The translations under genes and the position numbers were made by a program. Below are positions 50,994-59,730 of a DNA stretch of 64,000 nt, in pieces. Origin of the DNA: Prauserella flavalba (lineage in GTDB: Bacteria; Actinomycetota; Actinomycetes; Mycobacteriales; Pseudonocardiaceae). The notes beneath the pieces are model-generated. The model was not told where the DNA came from and searched no databases. It saw only the letters and a list, made by a program, of their open reading frames with translations. The stretch covers positions 108,123 through 172,122 of the forward strand of contig NZ_MASU01000015.1 of the NCBI RefSeq assembly GCF_003202235.1, given 5' to 3'. Every line of letters begins with the position of its first letter. Position 1 is the first letter of the stretch.

Positions 50994-52243
50994 CCGGCAA
51001 CGACTCGACGGCCCGGCTCGGTGCGGACCGCTACCTCGCAGAGGGGGAACGGCCCGCCTCGACAGTCACCACGGTGCACGAGCTGACCACCGCGGACGGC
51101 GCCACCGTGCGCGGAATTCTCGCGACGGTACCGGGCGCGCGCACCGTCGTCTGTCTCATGCATCCGCGGCAGGACGTCACGCACCACCCACTCGTGCCGC
51201 TATTGCTGCGAGCCGGAACCGCGGTGTGGACCCAGCACACCCGCTCCGTCAACAACGACCTCACCCTGGTTCACGAGCAGGCGCTGCACGACGTCGCCGC
51301 GGGCCTGGTCTTCCTGCGGGAACGCGGATTCGACTCGATCGTCCTACTCGGACACTCCGGCGGCGGCACTCTCTACGCCTTCTACCTCGAACAGGCGGCA
51401 CGCGAACCGGGCGCGCGCATCGTCACCACTCCCGGCGGCCGCCCCACCAGGCTCGCCGACGCGGACATGCCGCTCGCCGACGGCGCCGTCTTTCTCGCCC
51501 CGCACCCCGGGCAGGGCCAGCTCCTGCTGGCCTGCATCGACCCCTCGGTCGCCGACGAGTCCGACCCGCTCTCCGTCGTGGCAGAGCTGGATCCGTTCAA
51601 CCCCGCCAACGGATTCGCCGAGCCACCGGCCAGCTCGTCCTACAGCGAGGAGTTCCTCCCGCGGTACCGAGCGGCCCAGCGCGACCGCGTCGCCCGCATC
51701 GACGCGGTCGCCCGCGGGCACCTCGCCCGCACCGCCGAGGCACGCGCGGCGTTCAAGGCAGGCGGCCGGGCCGAGGACCGCCGCCGGTCGCTCGCGCCAC
51801 GGATCATCACCGTGTACCGCACCGACGCCGACCCCCGCACCGTCGACCTTTCGCTCGACCCGAGCGAACGCCCGTACGGATCCCTGTTCGGCAAGCGCCC
51901 CGATCTCATCAACTACGGCCAGGTGGGCTTCGGCAGGCTGACGACTCCGGAAGCGTGGCTGTCGACGTGGTCGGGACTGTCCTCCAACGCCGACTTCGTC
52001 CGCTGCGCTCCCGGCGTCACCGTTCCCACCCTGTTCCTCGAACTGACCGGTGACCAGGCGGCTTTCCCCGCCGACTCCCGCCGGATGATCGGCGCGCTCG
52101 GTGCCGACGACCTCACCACCACCGCCGTGCGCGGGCTGCACTTCGGCGGCGCCATCGCCGAGGGACAGCCCACCGGCAACGAACTGGCCGCCGCCGAGAT
52201 CGCGGGCTGGCTGGCAGAGCGTTACGAGCTCGCGCGGCCCTGA
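50990..52243 (+). CDS. alpha/beta hydrolase
   Basis: A 417-residue alpha/beta-hydrolase-fold protein with the nucleophile elbow GHSGGG (residues about 122-127, in VLLGHSGGGTLYAFY) and a late catalytic His in VRGLHFGGAIAEGQP. A large helical insert lies between (about residues 190-300). It could cleave a C-C bond or an ester released by the VOC enzyme. Start is GTG overlapping the 82-residue gene. No close function can be named. Confidence 0.72.
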   Translation: MTGNDSTARLGADRYLAEGERPASTVTTVHELTTADGATVRGILATVPGARTVVCLMHPRQDVTHHPLVPLLLRAGTAVWTQHTRSVNNDLTLVHEQALHDVAAGLVFLRERGFDSIVLLGHSGGGTLYAFYLEQAAREPGARIVTTPGGRPTRLADADMPLADGAVFLAPHPGQGQLLLACIDPSVADESDPLSVVAELDPFNPANGFAEPPASSSYSEEFLPRYRAAQRDRVARIDAVARGHLARTAEARAAFKAGGRAEDRRRSLAPRIITVYRTDADPRTVDLSLDPSERPYGSLFGKRPDLINYGQVGFGRLTTPEAWLSTWSGLSSNADFVRCAPGVTVPTLFLELTGDQAAFPADSRRMIGALGADDLTTTAVRGLHFGGAIAEGQPTGNELAAAEIAGWLAERYELARP

Positions 52244-52337
52244 ACCCGTTGCGCGGCAACGCCCGGCCGACCTCGCTCCGCGAGGACGTCCGGGCCGGAA
52301 AAGATCCCTTCAGGACCGTTCGAAAGGCAACGTCGCC

Positions 52338-53681
52338 ATGTTCGTGTCCCCGCCCCCGTCCGGAATCGCCCGCACACCACGGAGCGTGCTCCTGCTGTGC
52401 CTCGCCTGCATGACCCTCGAAGGCTATGACGTCATCGCCTATGGTGCGGCCCTGCCCTTCATGCTCGCCGACGGTTCCTGGCAGCTCACCGTCGCGCAGG
52501 CGAGTCTGCTCGGCACTCTCACCCCGATCGGAATGCTCGCCGGTGCGATCCTCGTCGGACTGCTGACCGACCTCGTCGGCCGCCGCAGGCTCATCATCGC
52601 CAGTGTCACGGTGTTCTCGGCGGCGATGCTGCTGTGTGCTCTCGCGCCCGGTGTCCCGCTGTTCGCGCTGGGGAGGATCCTCGTGGGGCTCGGCGTCGGC
52701 GGCGTGCTGCCCTCCATCGCGGCACTGGTCTACGAGTTCTCCCCGCCGCGGCGGCGCAACCTCAACACGGCGCTGGCGTTCGCCGGCGTCGGCACCGGAG
52801 GCGCGCTGGCCGCGGTGGTCGCCGCCGTCGTCGTTCCCGCGGCCGGTTTCCGGGCCGAGTACCTGATCGGCGGGCTCGCCGCACTGGTCGTGCTACCCCT
52901 CGCGGTGCGCTACCTGCCCGAGTCGCTGGTCTTCCTGCACGCCACCGGCCGCCACGACGCCCTTCGCCGCTGGACCACGCGGCTGCGGCTCGATGCGGGC
53001 GTGGTGGCCCCGGCGAAGGCCTCGGACGAACCCGCCACGGGGGCCGGGCGGCTCTCCGTGCTCTTCTCCCGCGACCACGCCGTGGCCACCGTGCTGTTCT
53101 GCCTGACGACGTTCGCGTCGCTGCTGGTCCTGTTCGGGCTGTACACGTGGCTTCCGCAACTCATGCGGTCCGCCGGCTACGAGCTCGGATCCGCGCTGAC
53201 GTTCCTCATCGTGCTCAACCTCGGCACCGCGGTGGGGCCGCTGTTCGTGGGACGTCTCGCCGATCGCATCGGGTCGCAGCGCGCCATCGCAGGCTCGTTC
53301 CTGCTCGCCGTTGCGGGGATCGTCGTCCTCAGCTCTCCACTGCCGATCGTGCTCCTGTACGCCGCGGTCGTGCTGGCCGGCGTCGGGACCGTGGGAACCC
53401 AGATCCTGATCAACGTGTTCGTCGCGAGCCGGTATCCGGTCCACGTGCGAGCCACCGCGATCGGCACGGCCCTCTCGGTGGGGCGCCTCGGGGGCATCCT
53501 CGGTCCGCTCTACGGCGGCATGCTGCTCTCCGCCCAGTTGCCCACCGCCTGGCTGTTCTACGCGTTCGCCGCCCCGGCGCTGCTCGGAGCCGTGCTCGTG
53601 ACGCTCGTGCCCCGGGCGCGGCGCGCTCGAACCGCCAACGAGGCCGCCCCGCCGAACTCACCGGAGGTGACCGCGCCGTGA
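52338..53681 (+). CDS. MFS transporter, aromatic acid:H+ symporter (AAHS) type
   Basis: A 447-residue MFS permease with the AAHS signature LACMTLEGYDVIAYGAALPF in helix 1 (the Asp in EGYD is typical of benzoate/4-hydroxybenzoate carriers), LLTDLVGRRRLIIA between helices 2 and 3, and RLADRIGSQRAIAG in the second half. It probably imports the aromatic acid handled by the 45-54 kb genes. ATG at 52338; an in-frame extension upstream would run through the hydrolase tail. Confidence 0.88.
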   Translation: MFVSPPPSGIARTPRSVLLLCLACMTLEGYDVIAYGAALPFMLADGSWQLTVAQASLLGTLTPIGMLAGAILVGLLTDLVGRRRLIIASVTVFSAAMLLCALAPGVPLFALGRILVGLGVGGVLPSIAALVYEFSPPRRRNLNTALAFAGVGTGGALAAVVAAVVVPAAGFRAEYLIGGLAALVVLPLAVRYLPESLVFLHATGRHDALRRWTTRLRLDAGVVAPAKASDEPATGAGRLSVLFSRDHAVATVLFCLTTFASLLVLFGLYTWLPQLMRSAGYELGSALTFLIVLNLGTAVGPLFVGRLADRIGSQRAIAGSFLLAVAGIVVLSSPLPIVLLYAAVVLAGVGTVGTQILINVFVASRYPVHVRATAIGTALSVGRLGGILGPLYGGMLLSAQLPTAWLFYAFAAPALLGAVLVTLVPRARRARTANEAAPPNSPEVTAP

Positions 53682-54394
53682 CCGGCGACTCTCGAGCAGC
53701 CCTCGTCACCGGTGCCAGCAGCGGGATTGGTCTCGCCGTCGCCACCGCACTCGCCGAACTCGGCTACGACCTCACCCTCGTGGCACGCGACCCCGACCGG
53801 ATCGCCGTCGCCCGCGACACGCTCGGCACGCACCGAACCCACGCCGCTCCCGCGGACCTCGCCGAGGACGGCGCGGCGCACGCCGTCCTCGAGGCTCACC
53901 TCGAACGCCACGGCAGGCTCGACGTCCTCGTGCACAGCGCGGGCGTGGGCCTCTTCGGTGCGGTCGGCGAGCAGACCGGGCGGCAGCTCGACCTGCAGAT
54001 CGACCTCAACGTCCGTGCGCTCACCCGGTTGGTCTCGCCCGCCGTGCCGCACCTCGAGAAGGCGGGGCGGGAACACGGGAAGGCCCTCGTGGCCGTGATC
54101 TCCTCCCTGGTCGGCGTGGAGCCGCAGCCGGGCGTGGTGCCCTACGGCATGACCAAGGCGGCCCAGCGCGCCTTCTGTGCCGGCGCCCATCGCGAGTGCG
54201 CCCAGCACGGCGTCCAGTTCACCGCCATCTGTCCCGCCCTCGTCGACACTCCGGGTGCGTCCTGGGCGGAGTCCGACGGCAAACTCCCCGCGGAGGACGT
54301 CGCCGAGACCGTGCGATTCCTGCTCCGTACTTCGGCCGCCTGCTTCGTTCCCGAGATCCAGCTCCACGGGGCGGGTCCGCTGCGGCTGGAGTGA
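53678..54394 (+). CDS. short-chain dehydrogenase/reductase
   Basis: A 238-residue SDR. The coenzyme motif TGASSGIG is at residues 11-18, the NAG-like motif HSAG follows near 87, and the active site has Ser in VISSLVGVEP and Tyr/Lys in YGMTKAA. The GTG start has a perfect GGAGGTGA and overlaps the transporter stop. It may act on an intermediate of the aromatic pathway; the substrate is unknown. Confidence 0.85.
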   Translation: MTGDSRAALVTGASSGIGLAVATALAELGYDLTLVARDPDRIAVARDTLGTHRTHAAPADLAEDGAAHAVLEAHLERHGRLDVLVHSAGVGLFGAVGEQTGRQLDLQIDLNVRALTRLVSPAVPHLEKAGREHGKALVAVISSLVGVEPQPGVVPYGMTKAAQRAFCAGAHRECAQHGVQFTAICPALVDTPGASWAESDGKLPAEDVAETVRFLLRTSAACFVPEIQLHGAGPLRLE

Positions 54395-54658
54395 ACCCGT
54401 GCCGCCGCCGCGGCCGACTCGGCCAGCCCTCCGTGATCGTGTTTCCCGCCAGGATGCGGTTCAGCTGTCGGCAAACCCGGTGTGCCAAGTGGCGAAAGCC
54501 GCCCGGATCGGTTCCCGATGGGCGGCGGCCGCGGCTGCCGCTCGACAGGCGCGCGACAGCGCTCACCACGGCCGGATTCCGGGCCGCGCCGTGTGCTGCC
54601 GCATGTTCGTCGTCTCCGCTCCTGGCGACTTCCGGGGCGGAAATTGGCGCAATCGCAT

Positions 54659-55459
54659 TCACACCGTGGTCACGACCATCGCGACGGCGACGAGCGCGAG
54701 CAGACCCACGTAGGTCCACGCGTACCCGTGGTCGGGAAGCCGTGGCGGGCGTCGGCGCAGGGCCACGATCACCGGCAGGGCACCGGTGAGCAGGGCCGCG
54801 GCGGCGCCGACGTCGACCGCGCCGACAAGCGCGACGCCTCCTGCACCGCCGATCGCGGTGTGCTGCGCGAGAAACACCGCCAGCGCCGGGGTGGCGATCG
54901 CGAGTGTGAGTGGGTTGGCGAGCGACGTCGCGACCCGCATCGGATGACCGGCGCGGCGCAGCAGCGGGACGGTCAGCACGCTGCCGCCGACGCCGAGGAA
55001 CGACGCCACCGCACCGATCGGCAGACCCGCGCCGGTCGTGACCGTCGCCCGGCCCGGTGCCGCCCCGGCGGCGGCCGGGCGCAGGAACCCCGGCCGGGCG
55101 AGAACGTCGACGATCGTGCCCGTGACGTAGCCGACGAAGCCCCAGGTGATCAGCGCCGACGGCGCGAAGTGCGCGGCGACGGCGCCCGCCGCCCCGCCGA
55201 GGGCGAGCAGCCCGACGAGCCCGGCCCTTCCCCGCAGCAGGCCGAGCACGCCCCGGTCGGTCGCGGCGGTGGCGACCAGCGCGTTGACGACCATGACCAC
55301 GCTCGACGTGGCGACGGCGACGTGCGCGGCGTCGGCACCGAGCGCCGTGTCCACCCCGACGATCACGGGCACCGTCACGAACCCGCCGCCGAAGCCGAAC
55401 AGGACGGTCGTCGTTCCGGTGAGGATCCCGACGCCGAACAGCAGGAGAGCCACGTCCAC
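54659..55459 (-). CDS. TSUP/TauE-SafE family permease
   Basis: A 266-residue TauE/SafE-type permease with eight hydrophobic segments. Two internally repeated motifs (FGFGGGFVTVPVIVG and FLGVGGSVLTVPLLRR) are the family hallmark. Members export or import sulfite, sulfonates or organic acids. It diverges from an AraC regulator, which is a plausible controller. The 264 bases after its stop (54395-54658) hold no gene I can support. Confidence 0.85.
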   Translation of the reverse strand: MDVALLLFGVGILTGTTTVLFGFGGGFVTVPVIVGVDTALGADAAHVAVATSSVVMVVNALVATAATDRGVLGLLRGRAGLVGLLALGGAAGAVAAHFAPSALITWGFVGYVTGTIVDVLARPGFLRPAAAGAAPGRATVTTGAGLPIGAVASFLGVGGSVLTVPLLRRAGHPMRVATSLANPLTLAIATPALAVFLAQHTAIGGAGGVALVGAVDVGAAAALLTGALPVIVALRRRPPRLPDHGYAWTYVGLLALVAVAMVVTTV

Positions 55460-55544
55460 GGGGGTCCATTCCAGCCGGTCCGGCGCTGGCCGACAATCGA
55501 TGATCCGCCACGTTCTTTCGAGACCCGGCCAGTATGCTCGCCGG

Positions 55545-56306
55545 GTGCGGAACGTGCCCTACGAGCGTTACGACCGGGTGCCGCGTGACGTGCTGCCCAT
55601 CGGCACCGACTACGAGCCCGGGCACGTGCTGGAGTGGCACACCCACCGCAGGGCGCAGTTCCTCTACAGCGCCACAGGGAGCATGATCGCCGAAACCGAC
55701 GATGGCACGTGGACGGTCCCGAGTGAGCGCGCCGTGCTGATCCCCGCCGGAACCCGGCACCGCATCCGGATGCTGGAGGCGAGCACGCGCAGCCTCTACC
55801 TCGAGCCCGCCGCGGTGCCGTGGTGGCCAGCGGTGTGCACGGTCGTCGAGGTCACGCCGCTGTTGCGCGAACTGCTGCTGGTGGCCGTCGACTTCGGACC
55901 GAACTACGATCTCGCCGGTCGCGAGGGCGCGATCGCGAGCCTGCTGCTGTTCGAGATCGCGGCCCTGACTCCGCTGCCTTTGCACGTCGGGCTGCCCTCG
56001 GAGCCGGAACTCGCCGCGCTGTGCCGGGACTACCTCGCGCACCCGGAGCCGGGCGTCACCAACGCGGACTGGGCCCGGCGGCTGGCGCTGAGCGAACGCG
56101 GGCTCGTGCGCCGCTTCCGTGCCGAGCTCGGCACGAGCCCCTCGGCCTGGCGCGTCCGTGCCCGGCTCATCGCGGCCGTGCCGCTGCTGCGCGAGCACGC
56201 GATCGCCCGCGTCGCCGGGGACCTCGGCTACGCCTCCCCGGCCGCGTTCACCGCGGCGTTCACCCGGACCTTCGGCGTGCCGCCCTCGGCGCTGCGCGGA
56301 CCGTGA
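55545..56306 (+). CDS. AraC family regulator
   Basis: A 253-residue AraC protein. The N-terminal cupin (GHVLEWHTHRRAQFLYSATG, VLIPAGTRHRIRM) binds the effector, and the C-terminal double helix-turn-helix is complete ([20 protein letters not shown], then VAGDLGYASPAAFTAAFTRT). I chose GTG 55545; a second GTG at 55554 is possible. Divergence from the TSUP gene suggests it controls that permease. Confidence 0.88.
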   Translation: MRNVPYERYDRVPRDVLPIGTDYEPGHVLEWHTHRRAQFLYSATGSMIAETDDGTWTVPSERAVLIPAGTRHRIRMLEASTRSLYLEPAAVPWWPAVCTVVEVTPLLRELLLVAVDFGPNYDLAGREGAIASLLLFEIAALTPLPLHVGLPSEPELAALCRDYLAHPEPGVTNADWARRLALSERGLVRRFRAELGTSPSAWRVRARLIAAVPLLREHAIARVAGDLGYASPAAFTAAFTRTFGVPPSALRGP

Positions 56307-56371
56307 GCGGGTACGGGCCGGGACCGGCACCGTGGTGGACGCCCGCGCGTTTTCTGGTGCAGTGTGGGGGA

Positions 56372-56980
56372 ATGACGAGCACTTCAGGGCGCGCTGCCGT
56401 GCTGGCCCTGCATTGGCAGGTGAACGTGATCAAGCCGGAGGGTTTCTTCGGAGGCATGCTGAGTGAACCGGTGGCCCGCAGCGGCGTGGTCGAGCGGGCG
56501 GCTGCCTTTCACCGGGCGGCCGAGGTGCCGGTCTTCTTCACGCGGTTCACGATCCCCGAGGGCGAGGGCGGGCTGGTGCGCAACACCGGCTTCATGCGCG
56601 CGGTCGGTGAGGCGCAGGAGGCGTTCCGGCCGGACGCGCCGGGCTCGCAGCTCGTTCCCGAGCTGGCCGACGGCGCGCGGACCGTCGACAACCAGAAGCT
56701 GTCCGGTCTGGCCGGCAACGAGCTCGCCGCCCTGCTGACCGGGCGCGGCATCGACACGCTGTTCGTCACCGGCGTCGCCACCAACCTCACGGTCGAGCAG
56801 ACGGCACGCCACGGCACCGATCTCGGGTTCACCGTGCACGTGGTCAGCGACTGCGTGGCCGCGGCCGACGAGACGGTGCACGCGGCCTCGCTGGCGAACC
56901 TCGACCTCACCACCGCCGGGTGCCTCACCGCCGACGAGGCGCTGGCGCGGCTGCGGGCCGGGGCCGGTTCCGCGGCGTGA
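56372..56980 (+). CDS. isochorismatase-fold protein with substituted catalytic residues
   Basis: A 202-residue isochorismatase/cysteine-hydrolase fold protein. The fold is clear (FFTRFTIPEGEGG, LFVTGVATNLTVEQTARHG, VHVVSDCVAAADE), but two of the usual Asp-Lys-Cys triad are replaced: the first strand reads LALHWQ with H14 where Asp is usual, and GVATNLTVE carries T140 where the nucleophilic Cys sits. K109 is kept. It may be a non-Cys hydrolase subgroup or a binding protein. It follows the AraC gene by 65 bases. Confidence 0.8.
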   Translation: MTSTSGRAAVLALHWQVNVIKPEGFFGGMLSEPVARSGVVERAAAFHRAAEVPVFFTRFTIPEGEGGLVRNTGFMRAVGEAQEAFRPDAPGSQLVPELADGARTVDNQKLSGLAGNELAALLTGRGIDTLFVTGVATNLTVEQTARHGTDLGFTVHVVSDCVAAADETVHAASLANLDLTTAGCLTADEALARLRAGAGSAA

Positions 56981-57046
56981 GACGGCCGGCCCGCCGCTCC
57001 GATCGGGAATGGCGGGCCGGTTCCGCGCGTGCCGGTTGGGCGGGGC

Positions 57047-58333
57047 TCATCCCGACGACGGGAGGATGATCGTCAGCCACAGCAGGGCGGGCGCGAGCAG
57101 CACCACGATCCCGCCGTACACGAGCTGCGTGCGGTACACGCGGTCACGTGCGTCCTCCGTCGCGTTGGCGATCACGGCGGCTCCGTTGCCGGAGAAGGGG
57201 CTCACGTCGACGATCGTCGCCGAGATCGCGATCACCGCCACCACCGCGAGCACCGACATGGTCGAGTTCTGCAGCAACGGCACCGCGAGCGGGGTAAGCG
57301 CCGCGATGGTGCCCGCCGAGCTGGCGAACGCCGACACGATGCCTGCCACGTAACCGAGCAGCAGCACCGTGAGCATCGGCGCGCCCACGCCGAGCGCGAC
57401 GTCGCCCAGCAGCTCGATCGCCCCGATCTCCTGCATGACCCCGATGTAGGTGATCGTGCCGGTGACCAGCAGCACCACCGACCACGGGATCTTGCGCACG
57501 GCCTCGGCGTGGTGCTGGTGCTTGTACAGGCCGAGCAGCGTGGCGAGCGTGATCGCCAGCAGTCCCACGTCCAGTTCCAGCACCGCGCCGACGAACAGCC
57601 CGGCGATCGCCAGCGTCGTGAGCGCGATGTCCAGGGTGAGCACGGGCGCCGCGGTCCGCGTCCTCGTCAGCACCCCGCCGCCGGAGCCGTCGGGTTCGGC
57701 GGACTCGGTCGGCTCGTCGGGCTCGGTTCCGGTGCGGCCGAGCCGCAACCCGCCGTAGGCCACGAAGACGATCATCGCCGGGATGACGCTCGCGACGAAG
57801 GCGAGAGCGAACAGTCCCCACGGATCGCTCGGCAGGCCGCTCTGGTCGAGCACGCCCGCGACGGTGACGCCGTAGACGCTGATCGGCGACAGCGACCCGG
57901 CGGCCGCGCCGTGCACGACCAGGATGCCCATCATCGGCTGGGGGATGCGGTTCCTCGCGGCGAAGGCCAGCGCGATCGGCGCGACGATCGGTGGGGAGAA
58001 CACCGCGCCGATCGCCGACAGCAGCGCGGTCACCCCGAACATGATCCACGGGATGAACACAGTGCGGCCGCGGACCATGCGCACCGCGCTGGCGATCAGC
58101 CAGTCGACCGTGCCGTTGGCGTTGGCCACGTTGAACAGGTAGGTGACGCCCACCAGAATCAGCATCAGCTCCACCGGGAACCCGGCGAGCGCATCCTCAG
58201 TGGACAGTCCTGCGGCGAGGATGCCCACGGCGAACGTGGCACCCAGGGCGATGACGCCGAGGTTGAGGGGACGGGTCGTGCCGAGAACGAAGGCGACGAC
58301 GAGGACGACGAGCGAGACGATCTGCAGTGTCAT
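57047..58333 (-). CDS. SLC13/MatC-type dicarboxylate permease
   Basis: A 428-residue permease with about eleven hydrophobic segments and the DASS/MatC layout: LILVGVTYLFNVANANGTVD, AVFSPPIVAPIALAFAARNR, the second-half SSAGTIAALTPLAVPLLQN and ISATIVDVSPFSGNGAAVIA. A charged linker splits the halves (about residues 207-230). MatC-like carriers take up malonate and related dicarboxylates. It lies 56 bases after the monooxygenase stop on the same strand and is probably the uptake system of that operon. Confidence 0.83.
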   Translation of the reverse strand: MTLQIVSLVVLVVAFVLGTTRPLNLGVIALGATFAVGILAAGLSTEDALAGFPVELMLILVGVTYLFNVANANGTVDWLIASAVRMVRGRTVFIPWIMFGVTALLSAIGAVFSPPIVAPIALAFAARNRIPQPMMGILVVHGAAAGSLSPISVYGVTVAGVLDQSGLPSDPWGLFALAFVASVIPAMIVFVAYGGLRLGRTGTEPDEPTESAEPDGSGGGVLTRTRTAAPVLTLDIALTTLAIAGLFVGAVLELDVGLLAITLATLLGLYKHQHHAEAVRKIPWSVVLLVTGTITYIGVMQEIGAIELLGDVALGVGAPMLTVLLLGYVAGIVSAFASSAGTIAALTPLAVPLLQNSTMSVLAVVAVIAISATIVDVSPFSGNGAAVIANATEDARDRVYRTQLVYGGIVVLLAPALLWLTIILPSSG

Positions 58334-58389
58334 GGGCCGGAAACCACCTTGTGCTCCAGTGCTGAACGACGTTGTTCAGTCCGGCCGCG

Positions 58390-59730
58390 TCAGCGGACGG
58401 TGCCGGGGCGCTTGATGCCCAGCTGATCGCGCAGGGTCGGGCCCTCGTACTCCCGCCGGAACAGGCCGCGCTCCTGCAGGATCGGCACCACCATGCGCAC
58501 GAACTCCTCGAACGCGCCGGGCAGGTGCGTCGCCGCGAGCACGAACCCGTCACAGGCGCCGCTTTCGAACCACTCCTGCATCTGGTCGGCGACGCGTTCG
58601 GGGGTGCCGACGAACCGGGGACCCTGCAGCAGGGTCGCCCGGTGCGCGGCGAGGTCGCGCACGGTCAGGTCATCGCGGTTGAGGTGCCGCTTGACCCCTT
58701 CGGCGAGCCCGCGGATCCCCGAGCTGGCCTCGGTCATCTCGGCGGTGACCGGGTCGTCGAGGTCGTGCTTGCCGAAGTCGTAGTTCATCACCTCGGACAG
58801 CAGCGCCAGCGAGGCGGCCGGATGCACGTAGGCGTCGAGGAACAGCCGCTCCTTCTCCTCCGCGATCGACTGGGTCTCACCGACCACCGCGTAGGCCATC
58901 GGCAGGATCTTGACGTCGTCGGGGTCGCGCCCGAAGTCGGCGACGCGCTGCTTCTGGTCGCCGTAGTGCTGCTGCGCCACGGAAAGGCCGGGGTCGGCGG
59001 TGAAGACGAGGTCGGCCCATTCGGCGGCGAACTCGCGGCCGCGGCCGGACGAGCCCGCCTGCAGGATCGTCGGCCGCCCCTGCGGCGTGCGCGGCACGGT
59101 CAGCGGACCCCGCACCCTGAACCACTTGCCCTCGAAGTTGATCTCGCGCACCTTGGCCGGGTCGGCGAACTCGCCGGACTCCTGGTCCATGATCAGCGCG
59201 TCGTCGTCCCACGAGTCCCACAGGGCGGTGGTGGCTTCGAGGAACTCCTGGGCCCGGTCGTAGCGCTCGTCGTGTCCGAAGTGGGTGTCGCGGCCGAAGT
59301 TCTGCCCTTCCGAGTCGTTCACCGAGGTGACGACGTTCCACGCCGCCCTGCCGCCGGAGAGGTGGTCGAGCGTGGCGAACGTCCGCGCGACGTGGAACGG
59401 CTCGTAGTAGGTCGTCGAGTAGGTGGCGCCGACCCCGATCCGGCTGGTGGCGCCGATGATCCCGCCGAGCACCGCGGTGAGGTCGAGCTTGATGGGCCGC
59501 GCGCCGCGCCGCACCGCCTCAGCCACGGAGTCGCCGTAGATCCCGGGCATCGCGAGCCGGTCGTCGAAGAAGACGAGGTCGAACTTGCCCTGCTCCAGCG
59601 TCCGCGCGATGCGCTGGTAGTAGTCCATCGTGAGGAACGAGAGGTCGGCGGAGGGGTAGCGCCACGATCCGGAGTAGACGGTGACGTTGCCGGCCTGCAT
59701 GAAGCCGACGAGGGTCATCTGACGGGTCAT
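58390..59730 (-). CDS. LLM-class flavin-dependent monooxygenase (NtaA/SnaA/DszA branch)
   Basis: A 446-residue two-component FMNH2-dependent monooxygenase. It has SGSWRYPSADLSFLTMDYYQ near the start, LEQGKFDLVFFDDRLAMPG, DHLSGGRAAWNVVTSVNDSE, FGHDERYDRAQEFLEA, the GRPTILQAGSSGRGREFAAE signature and a C-terminal FVGTPERVADQMQEWFESG. This branch includes nitrilotriacetate and dibenzothiophene-sulfone monooxygenases. It needs reduced flavin from a separate reductase, supplied here by the divergent gene at 62104. Coupled (ATGA) to the CoA lyase-like gene. Confidence 0.9.
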   Translation of the reverse strand: MTRQMTLVGFMQAGNVTVYSGSWRYPSADLSFLTMDYYQRIARTLEQGKFDLVFFDDRLAMPGIYGDSVAEAVRRGARPIKLDLTAVLGGIIGATSRIGVGATYSTTYYEPFHVARTFATLDHLSGGRAAWNVVTSVNDSEGQNFGRDTHFGHDERYDRAQEFLEATTALWDSWDDDALIMDQESGEFADPAKVREINFEGKWFRVRGPLTVPRTPQGRPTILQAGSSGRGREFAAEWADLVFTADPGLSVAQQHYGDQKQRVADFGRDPDDVKILPMAYAVVGETQSIAEEKERLFLDAYVHPAASLALLSEVMNYDFGKHDLDDPVTAEMTEASSGIRGLAEGVKRHLNRDDLTVRDLAAHRATLLQGPRFVGTPERVADQMQEWFESGACDGFVLAATHLPGAFEEFVRMVVPILQERGLFRREYEGPTLRDQLGIKRPGTVR

